Source: Primula veris (lineage: Eukaryota; Streptophyta; Magnoliopsida; Ericales; Primulaceae). Taken from it: a DNA stretch of 64,000 bases. Positions 35,370-47,334 of this stretch are shown here, piece by piece. The stretch is from the NCBI GenBank assembly GCA_963682055.1, contig OY821744.1, forward strand, positions 33,890,967 through 33,954,966. Direction: 5' to 3'. The notes beneath the pieces are model-generated. The model saw nothing but the letters and a program-made list of their open reading frames with translations. It made no database searches and was not told where the DNA came from. How positions within the stretch are numbered: the stretch's first letter is position 1; each line of letters starts with the position of its first letter. The position numbers and the translations under genes are program-made.

Positions 35370-36061
35370 ATGGAAGGTTATCAAAACAGTCACGCGAAGC
35401 TCTTAGCCATCGATTTCCTCTCTCTAACGCCCCGCTCCGCCACCTCCTTCTCCCTCCCTCTCCAATCCTCGGCCGCCTTCACCCGAGCCGAAACCCTAGG
35501 CATGATCACCACACGTGACCTGAAGCCATCAAAGTTCCTACGGTTCACAGTCGACGACTCCACAGGTTCGGTACCATGCGTCCTCTGGCTCAACCACTTG
35601 ACTTCCCCTTACTTCTCCCGACGATCTCCCGCTGACGTGGCTGTTATAGCTGACGTCGCATCTCAACAAGCCGGTTCCCCCATCTCTCTCTCTCTCTCTC
35701 TCTCTCTCCAAATGCATATATATCTGTTTTTTCGACTGCAAAATATCTGTTTTCACGTCAAAATCGTAAATACGAATTACAAACCGTGTGCGTGTAAACA
35801 GACATTTTGCAGTCTAGAAATCCAGGGTCGATTATAAATATGTATGTATGAATTATGAATGTGCTAAAGTTTTGATTTATGATTTCATAGTTGTATTGGG
35901 ATTGAGTGTTTGTTTTTATTTTATTACTGCCGTGTCGAGAGTGAGAGAGTTATTATTAATCAATTATCATACTAAATTATAATTGGAGAATTGAAAATTT
36001 ATACTACTTGGTTATTAACTTAGAAATAGCAGTTAGTGTTATATATGTAGTAGATATTTAT

Positions 36062-36093
<32 letters not shown>

Positions 36094-39000
36094 CTTTTAC
36101 TATCTATCTTTATATATACTATATGTACTCGCTTCGTGTATGTACGTGCCTATAGCCTATTTAAGTGTTTTTATTTCCATTTTCTGACGTTTCCGAAATA
36201 AGTGTCTATTTTTTAAGTTTTTTTATTTATTTTTTATTCTTTTTTCAAGTTTTAGTAGTTGAATCATAAGTATAGTACACCCTTATAGACTCGCATTTTA
36301 AGTAAGAAAATGTTTTTCGTTTGTAGATTTTGACATTTCGATGCTATTCTGATGAATTTAAAGTGAAACTGTTTCGAATCTTTAAATAGCACAGTTTCCG
36401 AAGCAGGATTGCTAATTATGGACGGAGGGACATATATATATATATATATAAGCTCTAAACAACCAACTTTCTCTCACTAACGCTGACATGGCGTCTCGTT
36501 TTGCAGATTTGGTTAGGATTGGGGAGGTGATTAGGGTTAGGGGAAAGATTGGGGTGTTTAGGGGGACAGTGCAGATGACGGTTACGGATTTGGTTTGTGA
36601 GAGAGATCCGAATGCCGAGATTTTGCATTGGTTGGAGTGCCTTAGGCTGAGTCGGAGGCACCGTACAAGGACTGCCACGTTAGCTGAGGTAATTTCTTAA
36701 ACAAATATGAATTTTTTTAAATATATATATATACATACATCAGCTAAGAAAATGTTATGCCATGGGTTCGTGTTGGAGCTGATTAAGTTAAAGGTGGATT
36801 GCATTTGTTCCGCTATATTATTATGTCAAGAGTGAACTGCTATCAATTACGCTGTTTTTAATACTGATGTCTGGATTCTGGATATGCTGACCAGCAAATC
36901 TTATCATAGAATATTGTATTGTATTAAAATTATTCTCTTGCATTCTCTATCTACTTCTCCCGCCGATACCCCAAGATGTGGAAATCATCCCGACGTAACG
37001 GCTGGGTTTGTGGTCATAAGCATGCGCTGTATGGGAGGTAATTTGTGAGGTTTTCCGTTGGTGTTGTATTTGATTGATTACCAAATATGATATGGTTTCT
37101 AGTTTCAGTGAATTTGAGCTATGCTTTGTTAGTTTGTAGCAATCGTGCTTTGTATAGCAGTCTAGGAGAGGCAACTTAAATTGTGTTTTGTTGCTTATGT
37201 GCATTCAATGTTGTAAAATAAAAGAACATATTACAGATATAGTTAGCTGAGATTGATGCACAATCAGCTAACATGGTAAAATATCATGGGTTCGAATTAG
37301 AGCTGAATAATTGAAAAGTTGAGTTGCATTTGTTTGGAACATTGCGATAAGTAAGGTGACATATTGAACACTAAAAATAATATAGAAGTAAATGTGACAC
37401 CCCCCTAAAAGTATAAGGAGATAATGAGGTGTTAGTACATCATGTAAATTTCGTTTGCTTCAATACTAACATGATGTTATCCTGAAATGTTAATGAATTT
37501 GTGCAGTGCGTCGTTAACTTTTACCAAAGAAGCCATTCTTTACCTTAGGCTACTATATTGTCAGTTAAAATGTGTAGTCTCTAGAGGTAAGTCTCATAAC
37601 GGTGGTGAATTGACCATCGATGCAATGTATTTGACACAATATAACTCACAGCTGCTCGAAATTTTGGCCCCTAAAGTATCATTAAGTCACTGTTGTCAGA
37701 AATTGGTGACGAAGATGAGATGCAAAATTTAGTTCACCAAAATGTCCCTAACGTTATATTAGGATGATGTACAAATTATCAAAAACGAACGGTTGGTAAA
37801 GAAACGTACATTTTGATCTATAGATTTGGCGGAATTAACCCTTCCTGACAAACAAATGGCCAATCTAAAATGATGAAACAAAAAAGAAAGCATGTAGATC
37901 ACTGACCAAATTCTCAATACTGGTAGGACATTATACAAGTTGCAAAGCGTATAGGTTGGTGCAATTAACCCTAGTTAACTTGTAGATCGCCCTGATGTCA
38001 TGGCTGAATTTTGCGGCAAGGATTCGGACCCGGAGGTGTCTAGGGTTAAGGGGAAGATTAGGGTCTTTAGAGGGACAGTGCAGATGTTTTGGAGAAAAAT
38101 CCAAATTCGGAGATATTCCTTTGGTTGGAGTATATTTAGGCTGAGTTGGAGATGGTGTGGCTTTTCTAAGGTTGCCACGTAAGCAGATGTAATTTGAGAT
38201 GTGTTTTCTTGCTTCTGTGTTTGATTGATTACTGGATATGATATAATCTCAAAGTGTTAATGAATTTGTACTGTGCTTTATGACATTTAAGCGAAGGTAT
38301 TATGTGTTGTTTTGTTGCTTATGTGTAATGGGAATGAGTAATAGGAAGATCGGTAAGTGACTTTTATTTTGATCGTACAGGTAAAAATTGTTGATCCAAC
38401 GAGATTTGTTCTGCATCAACCCATTTCATCTCTCGTGCTGTTGCCAAATACACACAGATCCTAATAAAATTAATCCTTTGTTCTAGATTTCCTACATATG
38501 TTCTTAGTCTTTCTTTAGTTAATGAGCCCTCACAAGCTAATTCCTTTAATTAAACTGTATCAACTACCAAATAGGCCATCTTTAAGTGTTGATGATGTCT
38601 GGTCTCTGGAATCAGCTGCTACCACTAGCAAGTATTATGCATTGTTAGGAATTAGGATATATGATTCGTAAAATGACGACCCGTATATGAGTTTTAGGTT
38701 TGTTAGAAGTGTTGCCTTCTTCATGGAACTGTACTGTTTATTCTTAATTCCGGTCTACGGAAAAACCTACCAAATAGCCAAGTTCTGCACTGACTCTGGA
38801 TGCTGAATATCTTAATCCAACCATTTCACATAAAGCCTAAATTTGACGATGCGGTTAGTGAAACTTTAGCAAGGATTTATGCTTATAGTGAAGATATTGT
38901 TGGTTTTGTCAGAATGCAACTCGTGTTAACATTTAAATAAACGTTGAAAAGTCTGAATTAGTTCAGCAGTTAGATATATATTTTCACGACAGTTGAATGT

Positions 39001-39146
39001 GATATGTCATTTGAGCTTATCTGCTTATGTCTGATTTGCAGCACCAGCTTGAAGTAATTGAGGAAAACAAGAAACATGGAGATACAAAGAAAGAACAGCA
39101 GAACAAATCAATTCCTGCAACATTTCTGGATATCGACAAAGATTAA
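35370..39146 (+). CDS. STN1: CST complex subunit STN1 (OB-fold telomere protein)
   Basis: Single-strand DNA-binding subunit of the CTC1-STN1-TEN1 complex, which protects chromosome ends and helps fill-in synthesis. Exon 1 35370-35673 and exon 2 36507-36688 join in phase to read VASQQADLVRIGEVIRV, restoring the spacing of the plant STN1 OB-fold. Exon 1 carries KLLAIDFLSLT, TRDLKPSKFLRFTVDDSTG and VPCVLWLNHLTSPYFSR; exon 2 carries RVRGKIGVFRGTVQMTV and ERDPNAEILHWLECLRL. Reading through exon 2 stops at 36700 (about 166 aa, close to the roughly 160 aa of Arabidopsis). Alternatively, the donor at 36689 joins in phase to exon 3, 39042-39146 (HQLEVIEENKK.. to stop), for 196 aa. I favour the three-exon model only weakly. 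Confidence 0.85.
35683..35708. repeat. (TC)n microsatellite in STN1 intron 1
   Basis: Twenty-six bp of CT dinucleotides starting 9 bp after the exon 1 donor. Confidence 0.95.
36062..36088. repeat. (TA)n microsatellite in STN1 intron 1
   Basis: Uninterrupted TA run of 27 bp. Confidence 0.95.
37985..38190 (+). pseudogene. Decayed duplicate of STN1 exon 2
   Basis: It aligns with 36480-36690: both share TTTAG(A/G)GGGACAGTGCAGATG, a GTTAAGGGGAAGATTAGGGT-like block, and the end TTGCCACGT(T)AGC followed by GTAATTT. Part of the front and about 25 bp in the middle are lost. The reading frame is broken relative to the parent. The following DNA (GATTGATTACTGGATATGAT, TTTTGTTGCTTATGTG) also matches the sequence after the true exon 2, so exon and flanking intron were copied together. 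It sits in the intron before the possible third exon. Confidence 0.85.
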
Positions 39147-39869
39147 GAGTAATTAATTTTAAGATCTAGCTGACCAACATCAATAGATAATGAATGTAGA
39201 CTAAGTGATTTGATACTACCTCGCATCATAATAATCAAAACTATACATCTAGCTAATATTGTCTTCTGCACCTTAGTATTACCAAGACTGGGATAACTAA
39301 GTATTTAGAGTATGCCTTGCCTTTTTTCCCGTCATTAATAGAGTGGAATATGGATTCATGTGACAATGCTATCTGCAAGTATATGTAATCTCGTAAATAT
39401 GCCGTTTTTAGTCTTCTCGCTTCAACATTTTGCTTTAGTTCAACATCGCAGCAAAGATATTAAGTCAAGTTTATTGTTTTCTGGTACACATTGTCACCGT
39501 CAATTTACTTGTGAAAAATACCATGTTTTACCATATGCATGAATTAAAAATCAAGTGGCATTTGTTTTCTTAGGTAACTTGTTTTGACCATGTAATTGGG
39601 ATTAAAAGATTCTGATTAGGCTGCTGGAGTATGATGAGAATTGTCAAAATGAAATTTCTCTTAAAAGTCTCATCCAAGGTTTGAATTAATTGGCTAGTTT
39701 TTACAAGTATAATTTTTTTAACAGTGTCTAGTTTAGTGGCTTGCATTCTTTATGGTTATCTTTTTCTTTTTTTTTTGAAATGAATTCTTTGTGGTTTTAT
39801 CTGATACAATTTTCTATTTGATGTTCTTCTTTTATACATCTGGACCATTTTATTGTATTGGTTTTGGTT
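39147..39869. other. STN1 3' region and intergenic DNA
   Basis: No gene recognised; the proximal part may be 3' UTR of STN1 if exon 3 is used. Confidence 0.4.
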
Positions 39870-40400
39870 GTCCTGAAAAATTCAAGACAGTCTGCCTTGA
39901 TTTTTTAAGGCAGCAAAAACCAATCCCACTTGGATCCATTTAGTATATTTTTCAATTCATTAATAGTTGTTAGGTTTTAGTATGTGACACGCCCAAAATA
40001 ATAATGTATTAGATTCACAATAGTGTTAATCGTTCGGTGTTCATTTTAAAATATATTATTATTTATGGTGTACCAACCAATAGTATTTTTTAGTTTTAGT
40101 TTTAGTTTTAATTTTAAATTAATTTTAAGATAGATATGTTTGGATTCATATGTGTTAGATTTTTAGTATTTTTTAGTTTTAATTTTGAATTAATTTTAGG
40201 GTAGATATTTTTGAGTTCATTAATATCTGTTAGATTTTTAGTATGTGACACACTCTAAATAATAATTGATTAGATTCAAGGTAGTGTTAATCGTTCGATG
40301 TTGATTCCAAAACATTAAAATAAAAATGTAACATACAAAATTATACATTTTTACTGCCTGAAAAATTCAAGATAGACTGCATTGAATTTTTCAAGACAGC
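39870..40400. repeat. Dispersed inverted-repeat element B, copy 1
   Basis: Ends are inverted: TGTCCTGAAAAATTCAAGAC on the left and TTGAATTTTTCAAGACAGC on the right. Inside are two inexact direct copies of TTTTTAGTTTTAATTTTAAATT-like sequence and the pair GTGTTAATCGTTCGGTGTTC / GTGTTAATCGTTCGATGTTG. Copy 2 is at 49215-49760. No coding capacity. Confidence 0.75.
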
Positions 40401-40750
40401 AAAAATAGATCTCATTTTCTTCTCTAATTACTTCACCAGAAACACGGTTTCCAGGAACACTTGTTCTTATAGAAGTTTTTATAGCTGTGTAATGTAGCTT
40501 AAAATAATTAGTGGAAGGTTATTTTTCTGCTAAATATGACAATCTGCTATCAGGGTACGTCATATATGCTTTAAGCATTTGACTTTGGATTCCACATTCA
40601 AGATCTTAATACTGCCTAATTATTTTTCAACGTTATCCTCTCCATATTTAAAAGTTTTTACATTAGAACATGTTTAATCTAAACCCCTCTCACTTTCAAC
40701 CAGATGCGCAAAACAGAGGCTGGTTTACCATCAACACCGGATACTGCTAG

Positions 40751-40947
40751 TAAGGCTGATTTCGGTTTGGTTTTTAGCAAACCGAAACCGAACATATTTT
40801 CCGGTTCGGTTTTTTTTGGTTTCGGTATTTTTATTTTTTGGATCGAACCGGACCGGTTTTTTTCTTGTTATTTTCGGTTATTTTCGGTTCGGGTTTATTG
40901 AAAACTAAAACCCACCCGAATTTTTTTCGGTTTTTCGCCCAACCCTA
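40751..40947. mobile_element. hAT-type MITE, CCGAA-rich family (197 bp)
   Basis: Starts TAAGGCTGATTTCGGTTTGG and ends GGTTTTTCGCCCAACCCTA, with CGGTTCGGTTTT runs between. Flanks ACTGCTAG (40743-40750) and ACTACTAG (40948-40955) match at 7 of 8 positions, so this looks like an older insertion than the copies at 7584 and 21078. Confidence 0.78.
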
Positions 40948-40984
40948 ACTACTAGTAGTCTATACTAATAAGTCAAGTATATTG

Positions 40985-41345
40985 TAGAGCAAACGCATCA
41001 GCAACTTTAACCATTTACTCAAAATTAACACATTTTATATATTTTAATAAACCGTTTACATTTATACAAAATTTCAGTTTTCTTATTAATTATTTATAAT
41101 AACACTACATTATTTCTTTTTATTTGTTTATTATCGTTTAATAATCATATAAATATTTTAACTACAAAAATATGGACGTGATAATTTATTACTATTATAT
41201 TCACCTAGGGACATTCAATTTTGTGTTTCCGAAAATTTAGGAAATTTATAGGGTTTCTGATATATGTCACTTTTTATAATATAATCATCAAATTTTAGAC
41301 AAAAGTATGTTTTGATGTATCAGATGCATATGATCTTAGGAAGGA
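40985..41345 (+). repeat. Dispersed repeat family A, copy 3 (no nested insertion)
   Basis: Shares CATCAGCAACTTTAACCATT and AATTTATTACTATTATATTC with the copy at 16480; like that copy it lacks the nested Stowaway element. Confidence 0.7.
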
Positions 41346-41816
41346 AGTTAAGTGCATGGATCTAATTTATTTATTTTCAGGAACGTGCTCTTTATTATTA
41401 AATAACAATGTGTGCTAGTATAAGTTTCACTGTATTCGAAACAAGCTCCAAAGTACTATACTAAATATAAAATTCATAACCACAAAGGTTTCATCTAAAG
41501 CTCACCCAAAATGACATTCCCAAGAAAACTAAATGAGATCAACCCTAATAAAACATAATTAAAATATAATTCATATCAACAGTTTACGTATAACAGTGAA
41601 ATATTGTCGAATGGGCTAGAACTGACGAAACGTTGAAAAAATACAAAGATGACAAAGTAACGGGCTTAATGCATATAAAAGGAACTCAATAAATGTCTAG
41701 TATTCTACTCGTCGCGCTGCTGAATCTAATTTTATAATACGTACTAGTGGAATATAGTGAAACTAATTTAGACATGTTAACGTGTAAAACTAATTTTATA
41801 ATGCGTGCTAGTGGAG

Positions 41817-42889
41817 CACTACAGAAAAATACTCAAATAGTGACAGGATTAGTGACGGTATTTTTTGTTACGAGTTTATTAGTGACGGCTTTGTGACTGT
41901 TTAGTCAATTTGCGACAGATTTATGACAGCTTTTTAAATTAGCGACAGTCTTGTGACAGCTTTTTAACTCTCATTAAATCAAATATTATTTTATAGTGGA
42001 AGAGGGATAAGTTGAACGTATCTATATGTGTAAGTTGTAACCGACGGGTGCATATTTTGTCAAGCTAGATAAATCAAGTTTTCATCATTTTATGTTTTTT
42101 TTAATATGTATTCGTAGTTAGTTTTTGATTATATTTTTCAAATCAACTTTCTATTATATTTTTAAAGTGTTTGTTAAAAAAATCTGTAAATTTTTATATT
42201 ATATATATATATATATATATATCTTTTGGTATTTATTTTTGTTTGACAATTTATAAGGCGGTAATATTAATAAATACTAAAAATATATATAAAGTTAAAT
42301 TTTACAGATTTTTTTAAGAAAACACCCAAAAAAAAATAAACGTTGATTTAAGGAAAAAAAACTTTTAACACACTACATATATCTAACTTGCAAATTTGAA
42401 TCTGTAACTTACATAATTAAGCCTGTCACTTTAAGTTTGCGGAGTTTTCTGTAACATTGCATTTGTTAGTTAAAATTAAATAATTACTTTAATTGCATTT
42501 TTTTACTTTTTATAGTTTAATCTTTAAAATGCTTCCAAGTTGTAAGCCCTCAAATAAAACATTATGTAAATCATGCAAATTGCCTATTTGATATGTTTAT
42601 AGACGTGTCAGGATTTGTTTAGTTGATAGGTTTTTAGGATAGAAAATGTTTTACATAATTTAATCTAAATCCATTATCACTTTTATTTCACTATAAAATA
42701 ATCTTTGATTTAGTGAGAGTCAAAAAATGTCACAAACTTGTCGCTAATTTAAAAAGTTGTCACAAATCTGTCACAAATTGACTAAACTGTCACAAATTCG
42801 TCACAAAAACCGTCGTTAATAATTTCGTAACAAAAAATACCGTCACAAATACCGTCATTATTTGAGTATTTTTTTTTTTTTTTACAGTG
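41817..42889. mobile_element. Non-autonomous CACTA-like element
   Basis: Left end CACTACAGAAAAATACTCAA and right end, read inward, CACTGTAAAAA..AATACTCAAATAATGACGG. Both subterminal regions are packed with GTGACGG, TTGTGACAG and TTAGCGACAG motifs in opposite orientation, as in CACTA/EnSpm elements. Flanking triplets (GAG left, TTT right) do not match, so no target duplication is visible. No transposase found in 1.07 kb. Confidence 0.72.
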
Positions 42890-43134
42890 TTTTCTGTATC
42901 ATCAGCGTTGACTACTACTACAAAATTACTCTAGACAGGTAAATTAAATTACTCAAGTGGTGAATTTGTTAACAATCTAGTACAGTATTTTGAGAAAGGT
43001 GAAAAAATAATACGTTGTATAAATCTTTTATTGAACCATCTTATCTCTGACACGTTCCATGCATCGTGCTAGATTGTTATTTACAGCTACTGTACTAAAA
43101 AATAAAATAAAAAAATTAATCACAAAATATAATA

Positions 43135-44015
43135 TTTTTGGGGAAAAAAATACATTTAGTTTAGTGTACTATCTGTTTTTTAACGATTTAGGTATCAGAC
43201 TACTAAAGTTAAAAATTAACATACTGAATTATCATAATATTCACAATTCAGGTACTGACGTTAATTTAGTTAGATGAAATTTAGTTTCACTTTTCATTTT
43301 GATCATATTATTTGTAATTTGTATAAATTTAATTATGTCTTTTCGAAACATTACAATTCACTATATTTTCACTAAAACACATACATAATAAGTATGTCAG
43401 TTTAAAAAATATATTATTTGACTAGATTTTCTATGATTTTTTTTCTAAAATAAAAAAATTATAATTTTTTTTACACTTTCTCTAAAACGAAAATAAAGTA
43501 AGTTTTAAATTTATAACATTCGAGCAAAAATTATTTGAGACCATATAATTATTTGAATACTTTCATGAAAAAGGACAAAAAAATTATTATTTTTTTCAAA
43601 AAAATATCCATTTTTTGTAAATAGAATATATTTATTAAGTATTTATAATTTTTTTTTATACACAAACATCATCTAGAATTCACATTATTTGCAATAATAT
43701 ATATACATGCATTATATTATATATATTTTTATACATATACTAATATAACATATATATATATATGTGTGTGTGTGTGTGTATTATATATATATATATATAT
43801 GATATAATTATATAATTTTGAATTTATACTAAAATGAAACATTTAAAAAAATTAAAGATTAGATTTATACAAGTTACAAAGAATATGACCAAAATGAAAA
43901 TTAAAACTAACTTACATCAAACTAATTTAACGGTGGTACTTGAATTGTCAACATTTTGATAGTATGATACCTAAATCATTAAAAATCAATACACTAAATG
44001 TATTTTTTCCCATAT
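43135..44015. repeat. Palindromic element, about 0.9 kb
   Basis: Left segment AATACATTTAGTTTAGTGTA, ACGATTTAGGTATCAGACTA, ..TTTCATTTTGATCATATT is mirrored on the right by AATATGACCAAAATGAAAAT, TAGTATGATACCTAAATCAT and TACACTAAATGTATTTTTTC. The central part is AT-rich with TA and GT runs near 43680-43810. Its terminal block resembles those of 51411-51886 and 63545 onward. Confidence 0.7.
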
Positions 44016-44489
44016 TTATGAAGTTATTGTATCTTTTGGCTCTGTTCACGGCAAAAAAAATTACTATTAAGATTAATGTTTCGTTTGAGCGACTTATTTA
44101 CAAAGTAATATTACGTTATTAAGGCATTACGAAGTTAATTGCATCTTTTGGGCTATGTTCACATCAAGATATTTTACTATGAAAATATATCATCTAACCC
44201 TTCATTTTTTAATCTAATAATTGTAAAATTGACTGGACATTTAACAGTCTAACTCAATGACTTCACAAAATGGGGACCAGGTTTCGTATATTAACGAAGT
44301 AATGATACGTTATTAAGGTAGGCTAATTGTATCGGACATCGGAATTTATTTTCCTTAGTTCAAAGATGCCTCAGTATTGTTGAGTACTACTATATCGTAC
44401 ATTAGTACCCATCTTAAGCAAATTTTTTGACTAGTTTTTGCGCTTTAAAGTTATAAAATTTTGATTTTTCTGATTTGATATATTTTTGT

Positions 44490-45020
44490 AAGGGTGGGTA
44501 TGAGGCGAATTGAGACGGATTGACCTTAATCTTAATCTAACCCGCAAGATAAACGGCGGGATGGATTGGGCGGATTGATAAAATTTAAATATCTACCCAA
44601 CCTAATTCGTTACAATTAAAATATCATCCCAACCCGCAAAATAAATTACGGGTTGGGACAAGAGGGAGATTGATTCTTAAATTTTCATTTTTGCCATTTA
44701 TTTTTCATAATTTGCATAATTAACCTAAATTTTCAAATAAATTGAAATTTTTCAAAGAGAAATATAAATTAAAACCAGTCAAAATATCTTTAGAACATTC
44801 GCAAACAAATAATAAAACTAAAATATAACACGAATGAAAGATTGATATATTGAAATACACACAATATATATATTACGGTTTGAGACGGATTAAGCAAACT
44901 CAATTGTAACCTAACCTGCAAAATATATAACGGATTGAGACGAAACAAATTGATTTTTTTTTTATACACTCAACCCGTGTCAATCCATACGTTACAGGTT
45001 GAGTTTAGGTAAAAAAAATT
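44490..45020. repeat. Possible hAT-like remnant
   Basis: GGGTGGGTATGAGGCG at the left, then repeats of TTGAGACGGATTGA, AACCCGCAAAATA and their relatives around 44520-44660 and 44880-45000. Ends and duplication not resolved. Confidence 0.3.
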
Positions 45021-45551
45021 TTACCACCAGTATACTTTTGCATGGCTAATTATTTTTGATATGTGAAATTGACCAAAGAAGTGAGTATTATGATTTGATG
45101 GTGGGCAACGTGTTGGATGAGCAAGGCATAAGGACAAGTACATCCTTTTGCCCAGTCCATATAAAAGTACCCTGGGTAATAATTTGTCAAATTTGTAAGT
45201 TTTCACATCAATTTGATTACGTTCAATTTTTATTTTATTTTTTTTTACCCTTTTTATCTCATCTGCCGTACACTACAGAAACCCATAAATAATATTCTGC
45301 TACTTTGATTGGGAACAAGGCCAATCCAACCATTTACCTCCATTTCTTCAAAATTAATTTAATTATGTTTTCTTCTTTGATATAGTCTTTGAGTGTGATT
45401 GATATTAGTACACGACAACACAGTGTCACACTGTGTCACAGACACGGGAATCTGATAATAAACCACACCTTTTTATATTTGAAGTGTTCGAATAATGTCG
45501 CATGTGAAGTTTCGTATGTTTTACCGATAAAAAAAATCACATCTTTTTATA

Positions 45552-45759
45552 CTCCATAAGTTCGTGTAATTTTGACCGGCTTATAACATTTATCAAAATT
45601 GTCAAAATGCAAAATTTCAAAAATAAATCATATAATTTAGTGTTTGAACAATATGATTAACTTTAAAAAAAATTTATTCCGACGATTTTGATATAAGTTA
45701 TTAACCGGTTAAAATTATACGTAGATTCGTAATGGATAATTAATTGGTAACGAAAAGAG
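45552..45759. repeat. Stowaway-like MITE, diverged
   Basis: TA on both sides and the family's internal blocks TTCGTGTAATTTTGACCGGC and AACCGGTTAAAATTATACGT, but the termini (CTCCATAAG, CGAAAAGAG) have drifted. Confidence 0.6.
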
Positions 45760-46020
45760 TAACTTTGTGTGGACGGTATAATGAATCTATTGCTAGGGCC
45801 GGTTATATTAATACTGCAATGACTATGAAAATTGCATCTATAGATAAAATTGTATTTTTTTTTCATTTCAAAAACGAAAAGAAAAAATTATTGTATCTTT
45901 TATTGAGCTAAATTGACATTGTGGTAATAGAAATTTTGAATGGTATTTGTTGATATCTCTTTATAAATAACAAGTTCGATTATTATTTAGACGATGTGTG
46001 ATAATTACTTTAACACTCTA

Positions 46021-46089
46021 CTGCTCGCTCGTGACCCGACATTTCAAGGGCTCGCTCTCCTGCTCGCTCGTGACCCGACATTTCAAGGG
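46021..46089. repeat. 39-bp tandem duplication, GC-rich
   Basis: CTGCTCGCTCGTGACCCGAC and the following ATTTCAAGGG occur at 46021 and 46060. GC-rich compared with the surrounding AT-rich DNA. Confidence 0.88.
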
Positions 46090-47334
46090 CGCTACGAGCG
46101 GGCATATTAAATGGGTGGAGCTGAGCCCAACATCGCTAGACCCGTTCTGATACCATATTAGAATTCATATTCATTTACCATTAAAAGGTCTCGTAACGGT
46201 AAGGATGAATATATTTTTATAAACCACAGACTCGATTATTATGTAGACGATATGATATATCATTCTAAGACTTGCTAATAAATCAATACAATAGGTATCA
46301 AATCAAATAAATATACACATATATTCAGTATATGACTTTTCTAAAATATAGAAACGTTCGGCCTTTTGTGGCAGTGTGTATAAGTTTCTTGTTATTATTC
46401 TCTATTGAGGTAATGTTTAAGTGATGTACAAAGTCTAGTCTGGCATGTAGCAAGTTTCTTCTCCAACTGTAAAAATCTAAGGTTATATATTTGATGATGA
46501 TAAAGTAAATCTTGGTTAGTGCTCAACTATAAATTAAAATTCTTCTATTTCATTTACTGTGAATTTTTTTCAAGATCCATTGGTATTGAAATTTGTGTTA
46601 CAATGTGAATGGATAAAGAAACATCTACATCATCACCAAATTTTGCAAAGCTTCTTCAATTTTTAAATCAAGGGGTCAAATTTTTACAAATGTTATTTTA
46701 TTCTTCAATTTTTACAAATCTTATATCTGATTTCAATCTTATATATGCCACTTGAACTTATATGATTATTTGTCATTGTATATTTTGTGCATTGCCCCTT
46801 CTTTTTTGCATGTCGACTTGTAGTAGTCCGATTGCTCACACAGAGATAAACTTGCTAGAGACCCATAAGGTACCCCAACTTGGTTATGTTTTATTTATCT
46901 TTTCCTTTTCGGATTGATTTAAATGTGTCACTACGAAGTACAAACTACAAACAAGTATCCACATAGCAATTAGCAACAATTGGTATGAATAATGAATATG
47001 TTAGTTGGAATTTAGCAAGAGTATAGTAACAACAATTGTTGCTAAACGTTGTTAACTGTTGTTTTTATACAGTATATGTTGCTGAATTTTTAAAAATACT
47101 ATATGTCTGAAATAATTTTCTTATAGTGTATGTAGTGGCGGAACTAGAATTCATTTATGAGTGAAGCTAAATTATATTTATATAATATATTGTAATTATG
47201 AGGATAGTGAAATACTATAATTGTCAATTTTTCAGTAAAACACATGAAAAAATTTCGTATTTTTCGTAATATGCGGATATTTTAGCCCGTATTTAGTTCT
47301 TCTGAAAGCATCCGCATCTGTTTCATCAAAACAT

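Noticed and set aside
35390..35756. Antisense frames across STN1 exon 1
   Set aside because: The + strand frame has clear STN1 motifs and splice sites; the antisense frames are shadows.
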